A stretch of 64,000 bases of DNA, taken from Streptomyces sp. ISL-100 (GTDB lineage: Bacteria; Actinomycetota; Actinomycetes; Streptomycetales; Streptomycetaceae). The position numbers were made by a program, and so were the translations under genes. Location: positions 62,001 to 126,000 of the forward strand of contig NZ_JAGGOK010000003.1 in assembly GCF_018614615.1 (NCBI RefSeq). Reading direction: 5' to 3'. The notes under the pieces were generated by a model. That model was not told the DNA's origin. It did no database searches and was given only the letters and a program-made list of their open reading frames with translations. Below are positions 31,129-38,495 of this stretch, piece after piece (the stretch's first letter is position 1; each line of letters begins with the position of its first letter).

Positions 31129-31977
31129 ATGGATCACTGCTACCGGCACCCGGGCCGTGAGACGGCCATCCGCTGCACGCGCTGCGAGCGCCCGATCTGC
31201 CCCGAGTGCATGATCAGCGCGTCGGTGGGCTTCCAGTGCCCCGAATGTGTCCGCGAAGGCTCCGGTACGGGCCGCGCCCCGGCCCCGAACCAGCCGCGCA
31301 CGCTCGCGGGGGGCACGATCGCCGCCGACCCCCGGCTGGTCACCAAGATCCTGCTGGTCATCAACGTGGCGCTGTTCATCGCCGTGCAGGCCCGCGAAGG
31401 GCTCGTCCTTGATCTCGCGCTGGTCGGCGCGTGGCGGCCCAACCCGTACGTGCCCGTCGAAGGCGTCGCGATCGGAGAGTACTACCGGCTCTTCACCTCG
31501 ATGTTCCTGCACCAGGAGGTCTGGCACATCACGTTCAACATGCTGAGCCTGTGGTGGCTCGGAGGCCCACTGGAGGCGGCGCTCGGCCGGGCCCGCTTCC
31601 TCGCGCTCTACCTGATCTCCGGCCTGGCCGGCAGCGCGCTCACGTACCTCATCGCCGATCCCTCACAGGCCTCGCTCGGCGCCTCCGGCGCCGTCTTCGG
31701 GCTTCTCGGCGCGACCGCCGTCCTGGTGCGCCGCATGAACTACGACATGAAGCCCGTCCTGATCGTCCTCGCGCTGAACCTGATCATTACGTTCACCTTC
31801 ACCGGCATCATCGCCTGGCAGGCGCACGTCGGCGGTCTCGTCGCCGGCACCGTCGTCGCGGCCGCCATGGTGCACGCCCCGCGCGAGCACCGGACGCTGG
31901 TGCAGTACGGCACCTGCGGGCTGGTGCTGCTCGTAACCGCCGGCCTTGTCGTGGCGAGAACCGCAATGCTCACCTGA
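31129..31977 (+). CDS. Rhomboid-family intramembrane serine protease with N-terminal zinc-finger
   Basis: A 282-residue protein. The N-terminal 45 residues have a B-box-like C/H pattern (H-C-x2-H, C-x2-C, C-x2-C, C-x2-C) that should bind zinc. Six TM helices follow. The rhomboid catalytic residues are visible: Ser186 in G-A-S-G-A-V-F-G and His233 in A-H-V-G-G. It cleaves substrates within the membrane; substrates are unknown. The zinc-finger plus rhomboid architecture is common in actinobacteria next to crgA. Confidence 0.9.
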   Translation: MDHCYRHPGRETAIRCTRCERPICPECMISASVGFQCPECVREGSGTGRAPAPNQPRTLAGGTIAADPRLVTKILLVINVALFIAVQAREGLVLDLALVGAWRPNPYVPVEGVAIGEYYRLFTSMFLHQEVWHITFNMLSLWWLGGPLEAALGRARFLALYLISGLAGSALTYLIADPSQASLGASGAVFGLLGATAVLVRRMNYDMKPVLIVLALNLIITFTFTGIIAWQAHVGGLVAGTVVAAAMVHAPREHRTLVQYGTCGLVLLVTAGLVVARTAMLT

Positions 31978-32007
31978 GCGCCCGTGTCGTCGGTTGCGCG
32001 TTTCCAG

Positions 32008-32218
32008 TTGTCCACAGCGGGCGGCGAACCTTGTGCATTCAGACGGGAGAGATGGGAACGGCTGTGCCCCTTCTCCCTGGTCTGGGTTTTTCCCAAGTAG
32101 GACAAGGGGCACGCCGTACGTCTCGGAAGGCTCAGGCAGTCACACCGGCGTCAACACCCTGTGAGTTATCCACAGATCGTCTGACCTTTCCCCACCGTGT
32201 GGACAACGCTGTGGATAA
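32008..32218. promoter_or_regulatory. Cluster of four DnaA-box-like sequences
   Basis: TTGTCCACA (32008-32016), TTATCCACA (32166-32174), and on the other strand TGTGGACAA (32198-32206) and TGTGGATAA (32210-32218). These match the Streptomyces DnaA box or differ by one base. They lie in the 300-base gap between the rhomboid gene and crgA. A hairpin (GTGCCCCTT 32064-32072, AAGGGGCAC 32104-32112) in the same gap probably terminates the rhomboid transcript. Confidence 0.6.
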
Positions 32219-32277
32219 CCTCTGGTCAAGGCTTGCGCCGCCCAGGCGGGACAGGGCCTACTTGGCCCCTGCTCTGC

Positions 32278-32538
32278 CTACTTCCACTGGGTGGAGACGC
32301 CGAAGCCCGCTGCGATGAAGCCGAAGCCGACGACGATGTTCCAGTTGTCGAAGCTCTGGATCGGCAGATCGCCCTCGGTCACGTAGAAGACGACGATCCA
32401 GGCGAGCCCGATGAGGAAGAGCGCCAACATCACCGGAGCCACCCAGCTGCGGTTCGTCAGCTTGATGCTCGTCGCCTGCTTCGAAGGCGCCGGCGGCGGC
32501 GTGAAGTCTGACTTCTTGCGGATACGTGACTTCGGCAC
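32278..32538 (-). CDS. crgA: Cell division inhibitor/coordinator CrgA
   Basis: An 86-residue protein of standard CrgA length. A basic N-terminus beginning M-P-K-S-R-I-R-K is followed by two TM helices (about 32-52 and 67-84) ending in Q-W-K. CrgA coordinates cell growth and septation in Streptomyces, influences FtsZ ring turnover and interacts with division proteins in mycobacteria. It is transcribed alone on the minus strand, divergent from the DUF881 gene, with DnaA-box-like sites beyond its stop. Confidence 0.95.
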   Translation of the reverse strand: MPKSRIRKKSDFTPPPAPSKQATSIKLTNRSWVAPVMLALFLIGLAWIVVFYVTEGDLPIQSFDNWNIVVGFGFIAAGFGVSTQWK

Positions 32539-32680
32539 GAGGGACTCTCCTGTCGATGCGCTGCGTTACCGCGCAGGGAACTGTGGCTGGTGCCCGGTGC
32601 GGGAGCGAAGGGGAACACTGCCCTCCCCCGGGCGTCCGTTAGCGTAGTGCTTCCGAGGCGTCGAAGGAGATAAGGGTACG

Positions 32681-33448
32681 TTGAGCAATTCTGCCGACTC
32701 TCCCACGGAACCTGCCCGGCGCCCCGCCCTGCGGCCGGTCAGATTGCTGACGGCGGGAGTTTTCGCGCTGGCCGGGCTCATCTTCGTCACCAGCTTCAAT
32801 ACTGCCAAGGGCACCAATATCCGTACGGATGCCTCGCTGTTGAAGCTCTCCGACCTTATTGATCAGCGCAGCCACAAGAACAAGGAACTGGACGAGTCGA
32901 CGGCGTCCGTACGCGAAGACGTCGACGCGCTCGCGCGGCGCGGCGACAGCAGTACGCAGGCCGAGGACGCGAAGCTGAAGGCGCTGGAGGCGGCCGCCGG
33001 CACCAAGAAGCTCGCCGGCCCCGGTCTCACCGTCACCCTCGACGACGCCCCGCCGAACGCCACGGCCAACCCCGGCTACCCCGAGCCGCAGCCCAACGAC
33101 CTGGTCATCCACCAGCAGGACCTCCAGGCGGTCGTCAACGCCCTCTGGCAGGGCGGCGCCAAGGGCATCAGGGTCATGGACCAGCGCCTGATCTCCACCA
33201 GCGCGGTGCGCTGCGTCGGCAACACCCTGATCCTCCAGGGCCGCGTCTACTCGCCGCCGTACAAAGTGACGGCGATCGGTGATCAGGAGGAGCTGCAGCG
33301 CGCGCTGACGGCCTCCACGGCGCTCCAGAACTACCAGCTGTACGTGAAGGCGTACGGCCTCGGATGGAAAGTCGACGAACACGAGGCGATGACTCTTCCC
33401 GGCTACTCGGGCACAGTGGATCTCCACTACGCGAAGCCTGTGAAGTAG
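32681..33448 (+). CDS. DUF881 family membrane protein
   Basis: A 255-residue protein with one N-terminal TM helix (about 22-42), a coiled-coil region (about 60-115) and an extracellular alpha/beta domain (about 120-250). The domain contains G-L-T-V-T-L-D-D, N-D-L-V-I-H-Q-Q-D-L-Q and a ring of conserved small residues, the hallmark of DUF881 (YlxW/YlxX-like) proteins. These are found near division genes throughout actinobacteria. The start appears to be TTG at 32681 with AGGAG upstream, which is unusual but fits the family N-terminus. It is probably co-transcribed with the sortase genes. Confidence 0.88.
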   Translation: MSNSADSPTEPARRPALRPVRLLTAGVFALAGLIFVTSFNTAKGTNIRTDASLLKLSDLIDQRSHKNKELDESTASVREDVDALARRGDSSTQAEDAKLKALEAAAGTKKLAGPGLTVTLDDAPPNATANPGYPEPQPNDLVIHQQDLQAVVNALWQGGAKGIRVMDQRLISTSAVRCVGNTLILQGRVYSPPYKVTAIGDQEELQRALTASTALQNYQLYVKAYGLGWKVDEHEAMTLPGYSGTVDLHYAKPVK

Positions 33449-33468
33449 CCCCTGGGGGAGGCGTACCG

Positions 33469-34164
33469 ATGCCGGTGCGACTGATCGTGCGGACCTTCAG
33501 CGAACTGTGCATCACCGTCGGCACTTTGATCGTGCTCTTCGTCGTGTACGTGATGTTCTGGACCGGGATCAAGGCCGCCGGCGCGAGCGACGGGCAGATC
33601 GAAACGCTCCAGGACACGTGGGCGCAGAGCCCGCTTCCGGGCCCCACCTCGACTCCGGCCGCCGAGCCTGCCCCGCCCGCCCACGAGGCGTACGAGCCGG
33701 GCCGCCCCTTCGCCGTGATGTACGTGCCGCGCCTCGGCAAGGACTGGGACTGGCCGGTCCTTGAGGGCACGCGGACAAAGACCCTGCGGAAGGGCCTCGG
33801 GCACTACGAGGGGACCGCGCGGCTCGGCGAGACGGGAAACTTCTCCGTCGCCGGTCACCGCCGTACGTACGGTGATCCCTTCAGGGATTTTCCGAAGCTG
33901 CGGCCCGGTGACGCGGTGGTGCTGACGGACGGGGCGACCTGGTTCACGTACCGCATCGACAGCAGGCCGCACCGGACGGTACCGAGCGACGTCGGTGTGA
34001 TCGACGACGTTCCCCGGAAGGCTGGTTTCGACGGTCCCGGGCGCTATCTGACGCTCACCACGTGCGAGCCGGAGTGGGGCAGCAGCCACCGGCTGATCGT
34101 GTGGGCGCACCTCGACGCGACGCAGCCCGTGGAGGACGGCAAGCCGCGCGCTTTGAGCGGCTGA
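33469..34164 (+). CDS. Class E sortase (first of three)
   Basis: A 231-residue sortase with one N-terminal TM helix (about 12-32) and an extracellular catalytic domain. The triad is seen as His130 (V-A-G-H-R), Cys199 (T-L-T-T-C) and Arg208. Class E sortases attach LAXTG-type proteins, such as long chaplins, to Streptomyces peptidoglycan. The ATG has GGGGAGG 7 bases before it. It is separated from the DUF881 gene by 20 bases. Confidence 0.9.
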   Translation: MPVRLIVRTFSELCITVGTLIVLFVVYVMFWTGIKAAGASDGQIETLQDTWAQSPLPGPTSTPAAEPAPPAHEAYEPGRPFAVMYVPRLGKDWDWPVLEGTRTKTLRKGLGHYEGTARLGETGNFSVAGHRRTYGDPFRDFPKLRPGDAVVLTDGATWFTYRIDSRPHRTVPSDVGVIDDVPRKAGFDGPGRYLTLTTCEPEWGSSHRLIVWAHLDATQPVEDGKPRALSG

Positions 34165-34222
34165 CCCACGAGCGCTCGCCGTCGCCCTTTACTCTGGGTT
34201 TCGACCGAACGGAAGGGACAGC

Positions 34223-34393
34223 ATGTACGGCTGGATCTGGCGGCATCTGCCGGGCAACGTATGGGTGCGGGCGATGATCTCGCTCGTACTGATCCTGGCG
34301 GTCGTCTACGCACTGTTCCAGTACGTCTTCCCGTGGGCGGAGCCGCTGCTTCCGTTCAACGATGTGACGGTCGCCGGGGAGGAGGGCCAGTGA
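34223..34393 (+). CDS. Small one-TM membrane protein
   Basis: A 56-residue open frame from ATG 34223 to TGA 34393, with a G-G-A-A-G-G-like RBS just upstream. It encodes M-Y-G-W-I-W-R-H-L-P-G at the start, one TM helix (about 20-38), then F-P-W-A-E-P-L-L-P-F and a short acidic end. Its stop overlaps the GTG of the amidotransferase gene (GTGA), strong evidence that it is translated. From memory, similar small proteins sit at this locus in other Streptomyces. Function is unknown. Confidence 0.75.
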   Translation: MYGWIWRHLPGNVWVRAMISLVLILAVVYALFQYVFPWAEPLLPFNDVTVAGEEGQ

Positions 34394-35028
34394 GCGCGCG
34401 GATCCTGGTCGTCGACAACTACGACAGCTTCGTCTTCAACCTGGTCCAGTACCTCTACCAGCTCGGGGCCGAGTGCGAGGTGCTGCGCAACGACGAGGTG
34501 GAGCTGAGCCACGCGCAGGACGGCTTCGACGGCGTACTGCTCTCGCCGGGCCCGGGCGCCCCCGAACAGGCGGGCGTGTGCGTCGACATGGTGCGGCACT
34601 GCGCCGCGACGGGTGTGCCGGTCTTCGGTGTCTGCCTGGGTATGCAGTCGATGGCGGTGGCGTACGGCGGTGTGGTGGGCCGGGCCCCCGAGTTGCTGCA
34701 CGGCAAGACGTCCCCCGTGACGCACACGGGCGTCGGCGTTTTCGCCGGGCTGCCGTCGCCCTTCACGGCGACGCGCTACCACTCGCTGGCCGCCGAGCCG
34801 GAGGCGTTGCCCGCCGAGCTGGAGGTCACGGCGCGGACGGCCGACGGGATCATCATGGGGCTGCGTCACCGGGATCTGCCGGTCGAGGGTGTGCAGTTCC
34901 ACCCCGAGTCGGTGCTGACCGAACACGGGCATCTGATGCTGGCCAACTGGCTGGCGCGGTGCGGCGATCCGGGAGCGGTGGAGCGATCGGCCGGGCTCGC
35001 GCCGGTGGTGGGCAAGGCCGCCGCGTGA
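34390..35028 (+). CDS. pabA: Aminodeoxychorismate/anthranilate synthase glutaminase subunit
   Basis: A 212-residue class I glutamine amidotransferase. The order of motifs is complete: D-N-Y-D-S-F-V-F-N at the start, L-S-P-G-P-G-A-P, nucleophile Cys in G-V-C-L-G-M-Q, and His-Glu in G-V-Q-F-H-P-E-S. It supplies ammonia to chorismate-using enzymes of folate or tryptophan synthesis; from sequence PabA and TrpG cannot be separated. M. tuberculosis has a trpG-annotated homologue at the same place beside crgA and pknB. It overlaps the small membrane protein gene upstream and the sortase gene downstream (GTGA both times). Confidence 0.9.
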   Translation: MSARILVVDNYDSFVFNLVQYLYQLGAECEVLRNDEVELSHAQDGFDGVLLSPGPGAPEQAGVCVDMVRHCAATGVPVFGVCLGMQSMAVAYGGVVGRAPELLHGKTSPVTHTGVGVFAGLPSPFTATRYHSLAAEPEALPAELEVTARTADGIIMGLRHRDLPVEGVQFHPESVLTEHGHLMLANWLARCGDPGAVERSAGLAPVVGKAAA

Positions 35029-36395
35029 CGGCGCTCCGCCCCGAACACGACGCCGGCCGGGAAGCCCCGTACGGGCAGGGTGCGTACGGGGCGGCAGGCG
35101 CGTTCGAGGCGGCGGTGGAGCAGCTCGCGGATCCGCTGAACGATCCGCTGCCGGGGCAGGAGCGGCCGGCATCGGCCGCGGACCCGGTCCCTGGTCCTGG
35201 CACTGGCACTGCCCCGGGCCCCGGCCCCGGCCCTGACTCGGGAGCCACTTCGCCGTGGTTCCGGTCGGGGACTGTGCCGCAGGCCGCGCGGCAGCCGGAT
35301 CCGGCGTACGGGCAGCCGCAGTACCTCCACCAGCAGTACGCCCCGTACTCCGAGCCCGTACAAGAGCCCGTACAGGCCGTCCAAGAGCCCCAGCAGCCCC
35401 TCCAGCAGCCTCAGGGTCAGTGCGACTCCCCAGGGCACCCCGAGGGCTTGTACGGCGGCCAGCGGCCCGTAGCGGCCCCCGAGCCGGTGTTCGACGACGA
35501 GACCGTGGCCCTGCGGACGGACGACACGCGGCGCATGGCCGATGCCGATGCCGAGCCGGGACCGGTCACGCGGCCCGTTCCGGTCACCGGTGGCCGCGCG
35601 GAGCGCCGCAGAGCCGCCAAGGCCAAGGGGCAGGGAACCCGCGGCAAGGTCACTGAGCCCGAGAGAAGCGCCGCCGAGGCGCCGCGCACCCGCCTTGAGG
35701 CCAGGCGCGCCGCCCGCGCCGCCAAGGACAGCCCGGCCGTCGTCGCCAGCCGTTTCTTCGGGGAAATGTTCATCACGCTCGGCGTGCTGATGCTGCTGTT
35801 CGTCACGTACCAGCTGTGGTGGACCAATGTCCGTTCCGGTTGGTTCGCGGGCAACGAGACGGAGAAGATCCAGGACGGCTGGGACAAGGGGCGCAAGCCC
35901 GGGGCGTTCGAGCCCGGGCAGGGGTTCGCCATCATGCACATCCCCAAGCTGGACGTCGTCGTCCCGATCGCCGAGGGCATCAACAAGGCGCGGGTCCTCG
36001 ACAACGGCATGGTGGGCCACTACGCGGAGGGCAAGCTCAAGACGGCGATGCCGTCGGACAAGCAGGGCAACTTCGCGGTCGCGGGGCACCGCAACACCCA
36101 CGGCGAACCGTTCCGGTACATCAACCAGCTCAAACCGGGCGACCCGATCGTCGTCGAAACGCAGGACACGTACTACACCTACGAGATGGCGAGCATCCTG
36201 CCGCAGACCCCGCCGTCGAACGTGGGCGTGATCGCGCCGGTGCCGCCGGGCTCCGGGTTCACCAGGCCCGGCAGGTACATCACGCTGACGACCTGCACGC
36301 CGGAGTTCACGAGTACGTACCGAATGATCGTGTGGGGCAAGATGGTCGACGAACGGCCGCGCAGTAAGGGGCAACCCGACGCGCTCGTCGGCTGA
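35025..36395 (+). CDS. Class E sortase with long cytoplasmic extension (second of three)
   Basis: A 456-residue protein. Residues 1-240 are a disordered Pro/Gln/Gly/Glu-rich cytoplasmic region, ending in a basic stretch. One TM helix (about 245-266) precedes the sortase domain, with His355 (V-A-G-H-R-N-T-H-G), Cys424 (T-L-T-T-C) and Arg433. Standard sortases are about half this length, so the N-terminal extension is notable and could bind cytoplasmic partners or DNA. The GTG overlaps the pabA stop, so it is translated from the same message. Confidence 0.88.
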   Translation: MTALRPEHDAGREAPYGQGAYGAAGAFEAAVEQLADPLNDPLPGQERPASAADPVPGPGTGTAPGPGPGPDSGATSPWFRSGTVPQAARQPDPAYGQPQYLHQQYAPYSEPVQEPVQAVQEPQQPLQQPQGQCDSPGHPEGLYGGQRPVAAPEPVFDDETVALRTDDTRRMADADAEPGPVTRPVPVTGGRAERRRAAKAKGQGTRGKVTEPERSAAEAPRTRLEARRAARAAKDSPAVVASRFFGEMFITLGVLMLLFVTYQLWWTNVRSGWFAGNETEKIQDGWDKGRKPGAFEPGQGFAIMHIPKLDVVVPIAEGINKARVLDNGMVGHYAEGKLKTAMPSDKQGNFAVAGHRNTHGEPFRYINQLKPGDPIVVETQDTYYTYEMASILPQTPPSNVGVIAPVPPGSGFTRPGRYITLTTCTPEFTSTYRMIVWGKMVDERPRSKGQPDALVG

Positions 36396-36447
36396 GACCG
36401 AGCCGGCCGGACGCGATGTACAGAGACTCAGGACGGGGACGGGTGCG

Positions 36448-37191
36448 GTGGCAGCCAGGACGACCGAGCAGGACGAGCAGAGCGGCACGCCCGTGCCCGC
36501 GTCGGCACCGGCGGTGGGGCGGCGCAGGCGCGGACGTATCGCGGGCGCGGTCAGCGTCTTCGGAGAGCTGCTGATCACGGCGGGCCTGATCCTCGGCCTC
36601 TTCGTCGTCTACTCGCTGTGGTGGACGAACGTGCTGGCCGACCGCGACGCGGACAAGCAGGGCAACGAGGTGCGTGACCGGTGGGCGGGTGGCCCCGGTG
36701 CCCTCGACACGAAGGACGGCATCGGCTTCCTGCACGTACCCGCGATGAAGAACGGCGAGGTCCTGGTCAGGAAGGGCACCGACGCCAAGGGCCTCAACCG
36801 CGGTGTCGCCGGTTACTACACGGACCCGGTCAAGTCGGCGCTGCCGTCGGCCAAGGAGGGCAACTTCTCACTGGCGGCGCACCGGGACGGGCACGGTGCG
36901 AAGTTCCACAACATCGACAAGCTGAAGGACGGGGACGCGGTCGTCTTCGAGACGAAGGACACCTGGTACGTCTACAAGGTGTACGCGAAGCTCCCCGAGA
37001 CCTCGAAGTACAACGTGGACGTACTGAAGCCGGTCCCGAAGGAGTCGGGCAAGAAGAAGCCCGGCCGCTACATCACGCTGACGACGTGCACGCCGGTCTA
37101 CACGTCGAAGTACCGGTACATCGTGTGGGGCGAGCTGGAGCGTACGGAAAAGGTCGACAGAGACCGCACGCCCCCGGCGGAGCTGCGCTAG
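36448..37191 (+). CDS. Class E sortase (third of three)
   Basis: A 247-residue sortase. A short basic cytoplasmic N-terminus (about 1-28) is followed by a TM helix (about 30-53) and the catalytic domain with His145 (A-A-H-R-D-G-H-G), Cys214 (T-L-T-T-C) and Arg223. The start is GTG at 36448. It lies 52 bases after the long sortase gene, whose catalytic domain it resembles, consistent with tandem duplication. It is followed by a strong terminator. Confidence 0.9.
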   Translation: MAARTTEQDEQSGTPVPASAPAVGRRRRGRIAGAVSVFGELLITAGLILGLFVVYSLWWTNVLADRDADKQGNEVRDRWAGGPGALDTKDGIGFLHVPAMKNGEVLVRKGTDAKGLNRGVAGYYTDPVKSALPSAKEGNFSLAAHRDGHGAKFHNIDKLKDGDAVVFETKDTWYVYKVYAKLPETSKYNVDVLKPVPKESGKKKPGRYITLTTCTPVYTSKYRYIVWGELERTEKVDRDRTPPAELR

Positions 37192-37206
37192 CGTGACACA
37201 TGAGCT

Positions 37207-37250
37207 GGGCCCGAAGCCGCAACTACGATTTGCGACTTCGGGCCCTTTTT
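37207..37250. terminator. Terminator between convergent genes
   Basis: GGGCCCGAAG (37207-37216) and CTTCGGGCCC (37236-37245) followed by five T. It ends the sortase transcript and can also serve the facing restriction-endonuclease gene. Confidence 0.85.
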
Positions 37251-37267
37251 GCTGACTGCTCTGGCTG

Positions 37268-38296
37268 CTAGCGCAGAACTTCCAGGGTCGCGCCCGCGCT
37301 CCAGGTCTCCAGCAGCCCCCTGTGTACGGCGGTGACGCCGGCCTGGGCGGCGATGGCGAGGGACTCGGGTGAGAACGGGCAGGTCGCGGCGTACACGGCC
37401 ACGTCCGCCTGGTGCAGGGTCTTGGTGCCGACGAACTTCTGCATCTCTCCGCTCCACACGGAGCGGTACGGAGCCCAGTGCTTGCACTGCACGACGAACC
37501 GGCGCCCGTCGGCCGTACGACCGCTGATGTCCGCCCCGCGGTCGCCGCTTCCGCCGTGGATCTCGACGTCGGTGCAGCCGTCGCGGCGGAGCAGCTGGGC
37601 CACGTGCTCCTCGAACTCCCGCCAGTTCATGCCGTCGATGGAGGCCATCACCCCGGCGAGGCCGCGCTGCCCCTGGACCCGCTCCAGCCTTACCAGCCGT
37701 ACGTCGTGCTGGACGAGCTTCCGCTCGATGCGCTGCACGTCGTCGCGGAGGGAGATGAGCTCTTTGCGCTGCTCGCCCGAGCATTCGATGAGGGCGTTGA
37801 ACATGGGGACGACGGACTTGCCGAGGATGTGGGTGATGCGTCGGTCGATGCGGTCGTCGAGGGGCTCGGGGGCTGTGGGGACAAAGTTATCCACAGGCTG
37901 CGTGCGGGCGATGTATTCGGCGTCGAGGAGGTACGTACGCACCTGACGTGCGGTTTCGCTGTCGCGGAGGAGCATGGCGACATTGAGAACAGCCCGGCGG
38001 GGGAACGGCGCGAGAGCTTTGGATCGTGACTGGATCCCACAGGCCCCCTTAAAGAGGGTCAGTCGTGAGCCGGTCAGAACGTGGTAGCCGCTGTCGCCCA
38101 GTTCCTCTCGGTGGTCCTCCACCACAGACTCGAGTGTTTTCACCGTTACCGCGAAGTAGGCAGCGACCATCGCTGTGGTGACGTGCATGCCGTCCGGCAG
38201 TAGGGAGAGTGCTTTGACTTTGTCGAGAGCTTCGGTCCGGCTGGCCACGGTTGCGCGCAGTGCCTTCGACTCCAGAAGAACGGTTTCGTTGAGCAT
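37268..38296 (-). CDS. Mrr-type restriction endonuclease with antirepressor-like N-terminus
   Basis: A 342-residue protein. Residues about 30-130 resemble phage antirepressor or regulatory domains: H-V-T-T-A-M-V-A-A-Y-F, then F-P-R-R-A-V-L-N-V-A-M-L-L-R-D-S-E and R-T-Y-L-L-D. A coiled linker (about 165-215) leads to a C-terminal PD-(D/E)xK nuclease of the Mrr_cat type (about 230-342), with F-E, G-D-R-G-A-D-I and V-V-Q-C-K-H-W supplying Glu/Asp and Q-x-K. It probably cleaves modified or foreign DNA. The ATG at 38296 has an AGG-containing RBS. An 11-bp inverted repeat sits just upstream. Confidence 0.8.
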   Translation of the reverse strand: MLNETVLLESKALRATVASRTEALDKVKALSLLPDGMHVTTAMVAAYFAVTVKTLESVVEDHREELGDSGYHVLTGSRLTLFKGACGIQSRSKALAPFPRRAVLNVAMLLRDSETARQVRTYLLDAEYIARTQPVDNFVPTAPEPLDDRIDRRITHILGKSVVPMFNALIECSGEQRKELISLRDDVQRIERKLVQHDVRLVRLERVQGQRGLAGVMASIDGMNWREFEEHVAQLLRRDGCTDVEIHGGSGDRGADISGRTADGRRFVVQCKHWAPYRSVWSGEMQKFVGTKTLHQADVAVYAATCPFSPESLAIAAQAGVTAVHRGLLETWSAGATLEVLR

Positions 38297-38323
38297 GTTC
38301 CTGCCCCTTTTCTCGCTGTCCTG

Positions 38324-38348
38324 ACTGAGTTGCTTGCAGCAACTCAGT
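38324..38348. promoter_or_regulatory. Operator-like inverted repeat before the endonuclease gene
   Basis: ACTGAGTTGCT (38324-38334) and its exact reverse complement (38338-38348) around TGC, 28 bases upstream of the endonuclease ATG. An AT-rich TATATA stretch at about 38371-38376 would be the -10 region for the minus strand. The layout fits autoregulation by the HTH-like N-terminal domain. Confidence 0.55.
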
Positions 38349-38438
38349 GGTGACCTGCTCAACGAGTCTGTATATATGAAGACACACACGGTTTTCGCAG
38401 CTATGTACGGTGCTGCGCTGCGCGCCCGGGGCAAGCAA

Positions 38439-38476
38439 GAAGGGCCGTGGACTTCTTTCGAAGTCCACGGCCCTTC
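38439..38476 (-). terminator. Terminator of the pknB operon
   Basis: Perfect 17-bp stem (38439-38455 and 38460-38476) with loop TTTC, 20 bases past the pknB stop on the minus strand. Confidence 0.85.
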
Positions 38477-38495
38477 CGCGTGCTGCACCCGGGGG

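Noticed and set aside
32008-32218. A chromosomal origin of replication at the DnaA-box cluster
   Set aside because: oriC of Streptomyces lies between dnaA and dnaN and has many more boxes; neither gene is in the window.
35160-35440. Repeats of Pro/Gly and Pro/Gln codons as a CRISPR array or tandem repeat element
   Set aside because: They are low-complexity codons inside the sortase reading frame, with no constant repeat and spacer unit.
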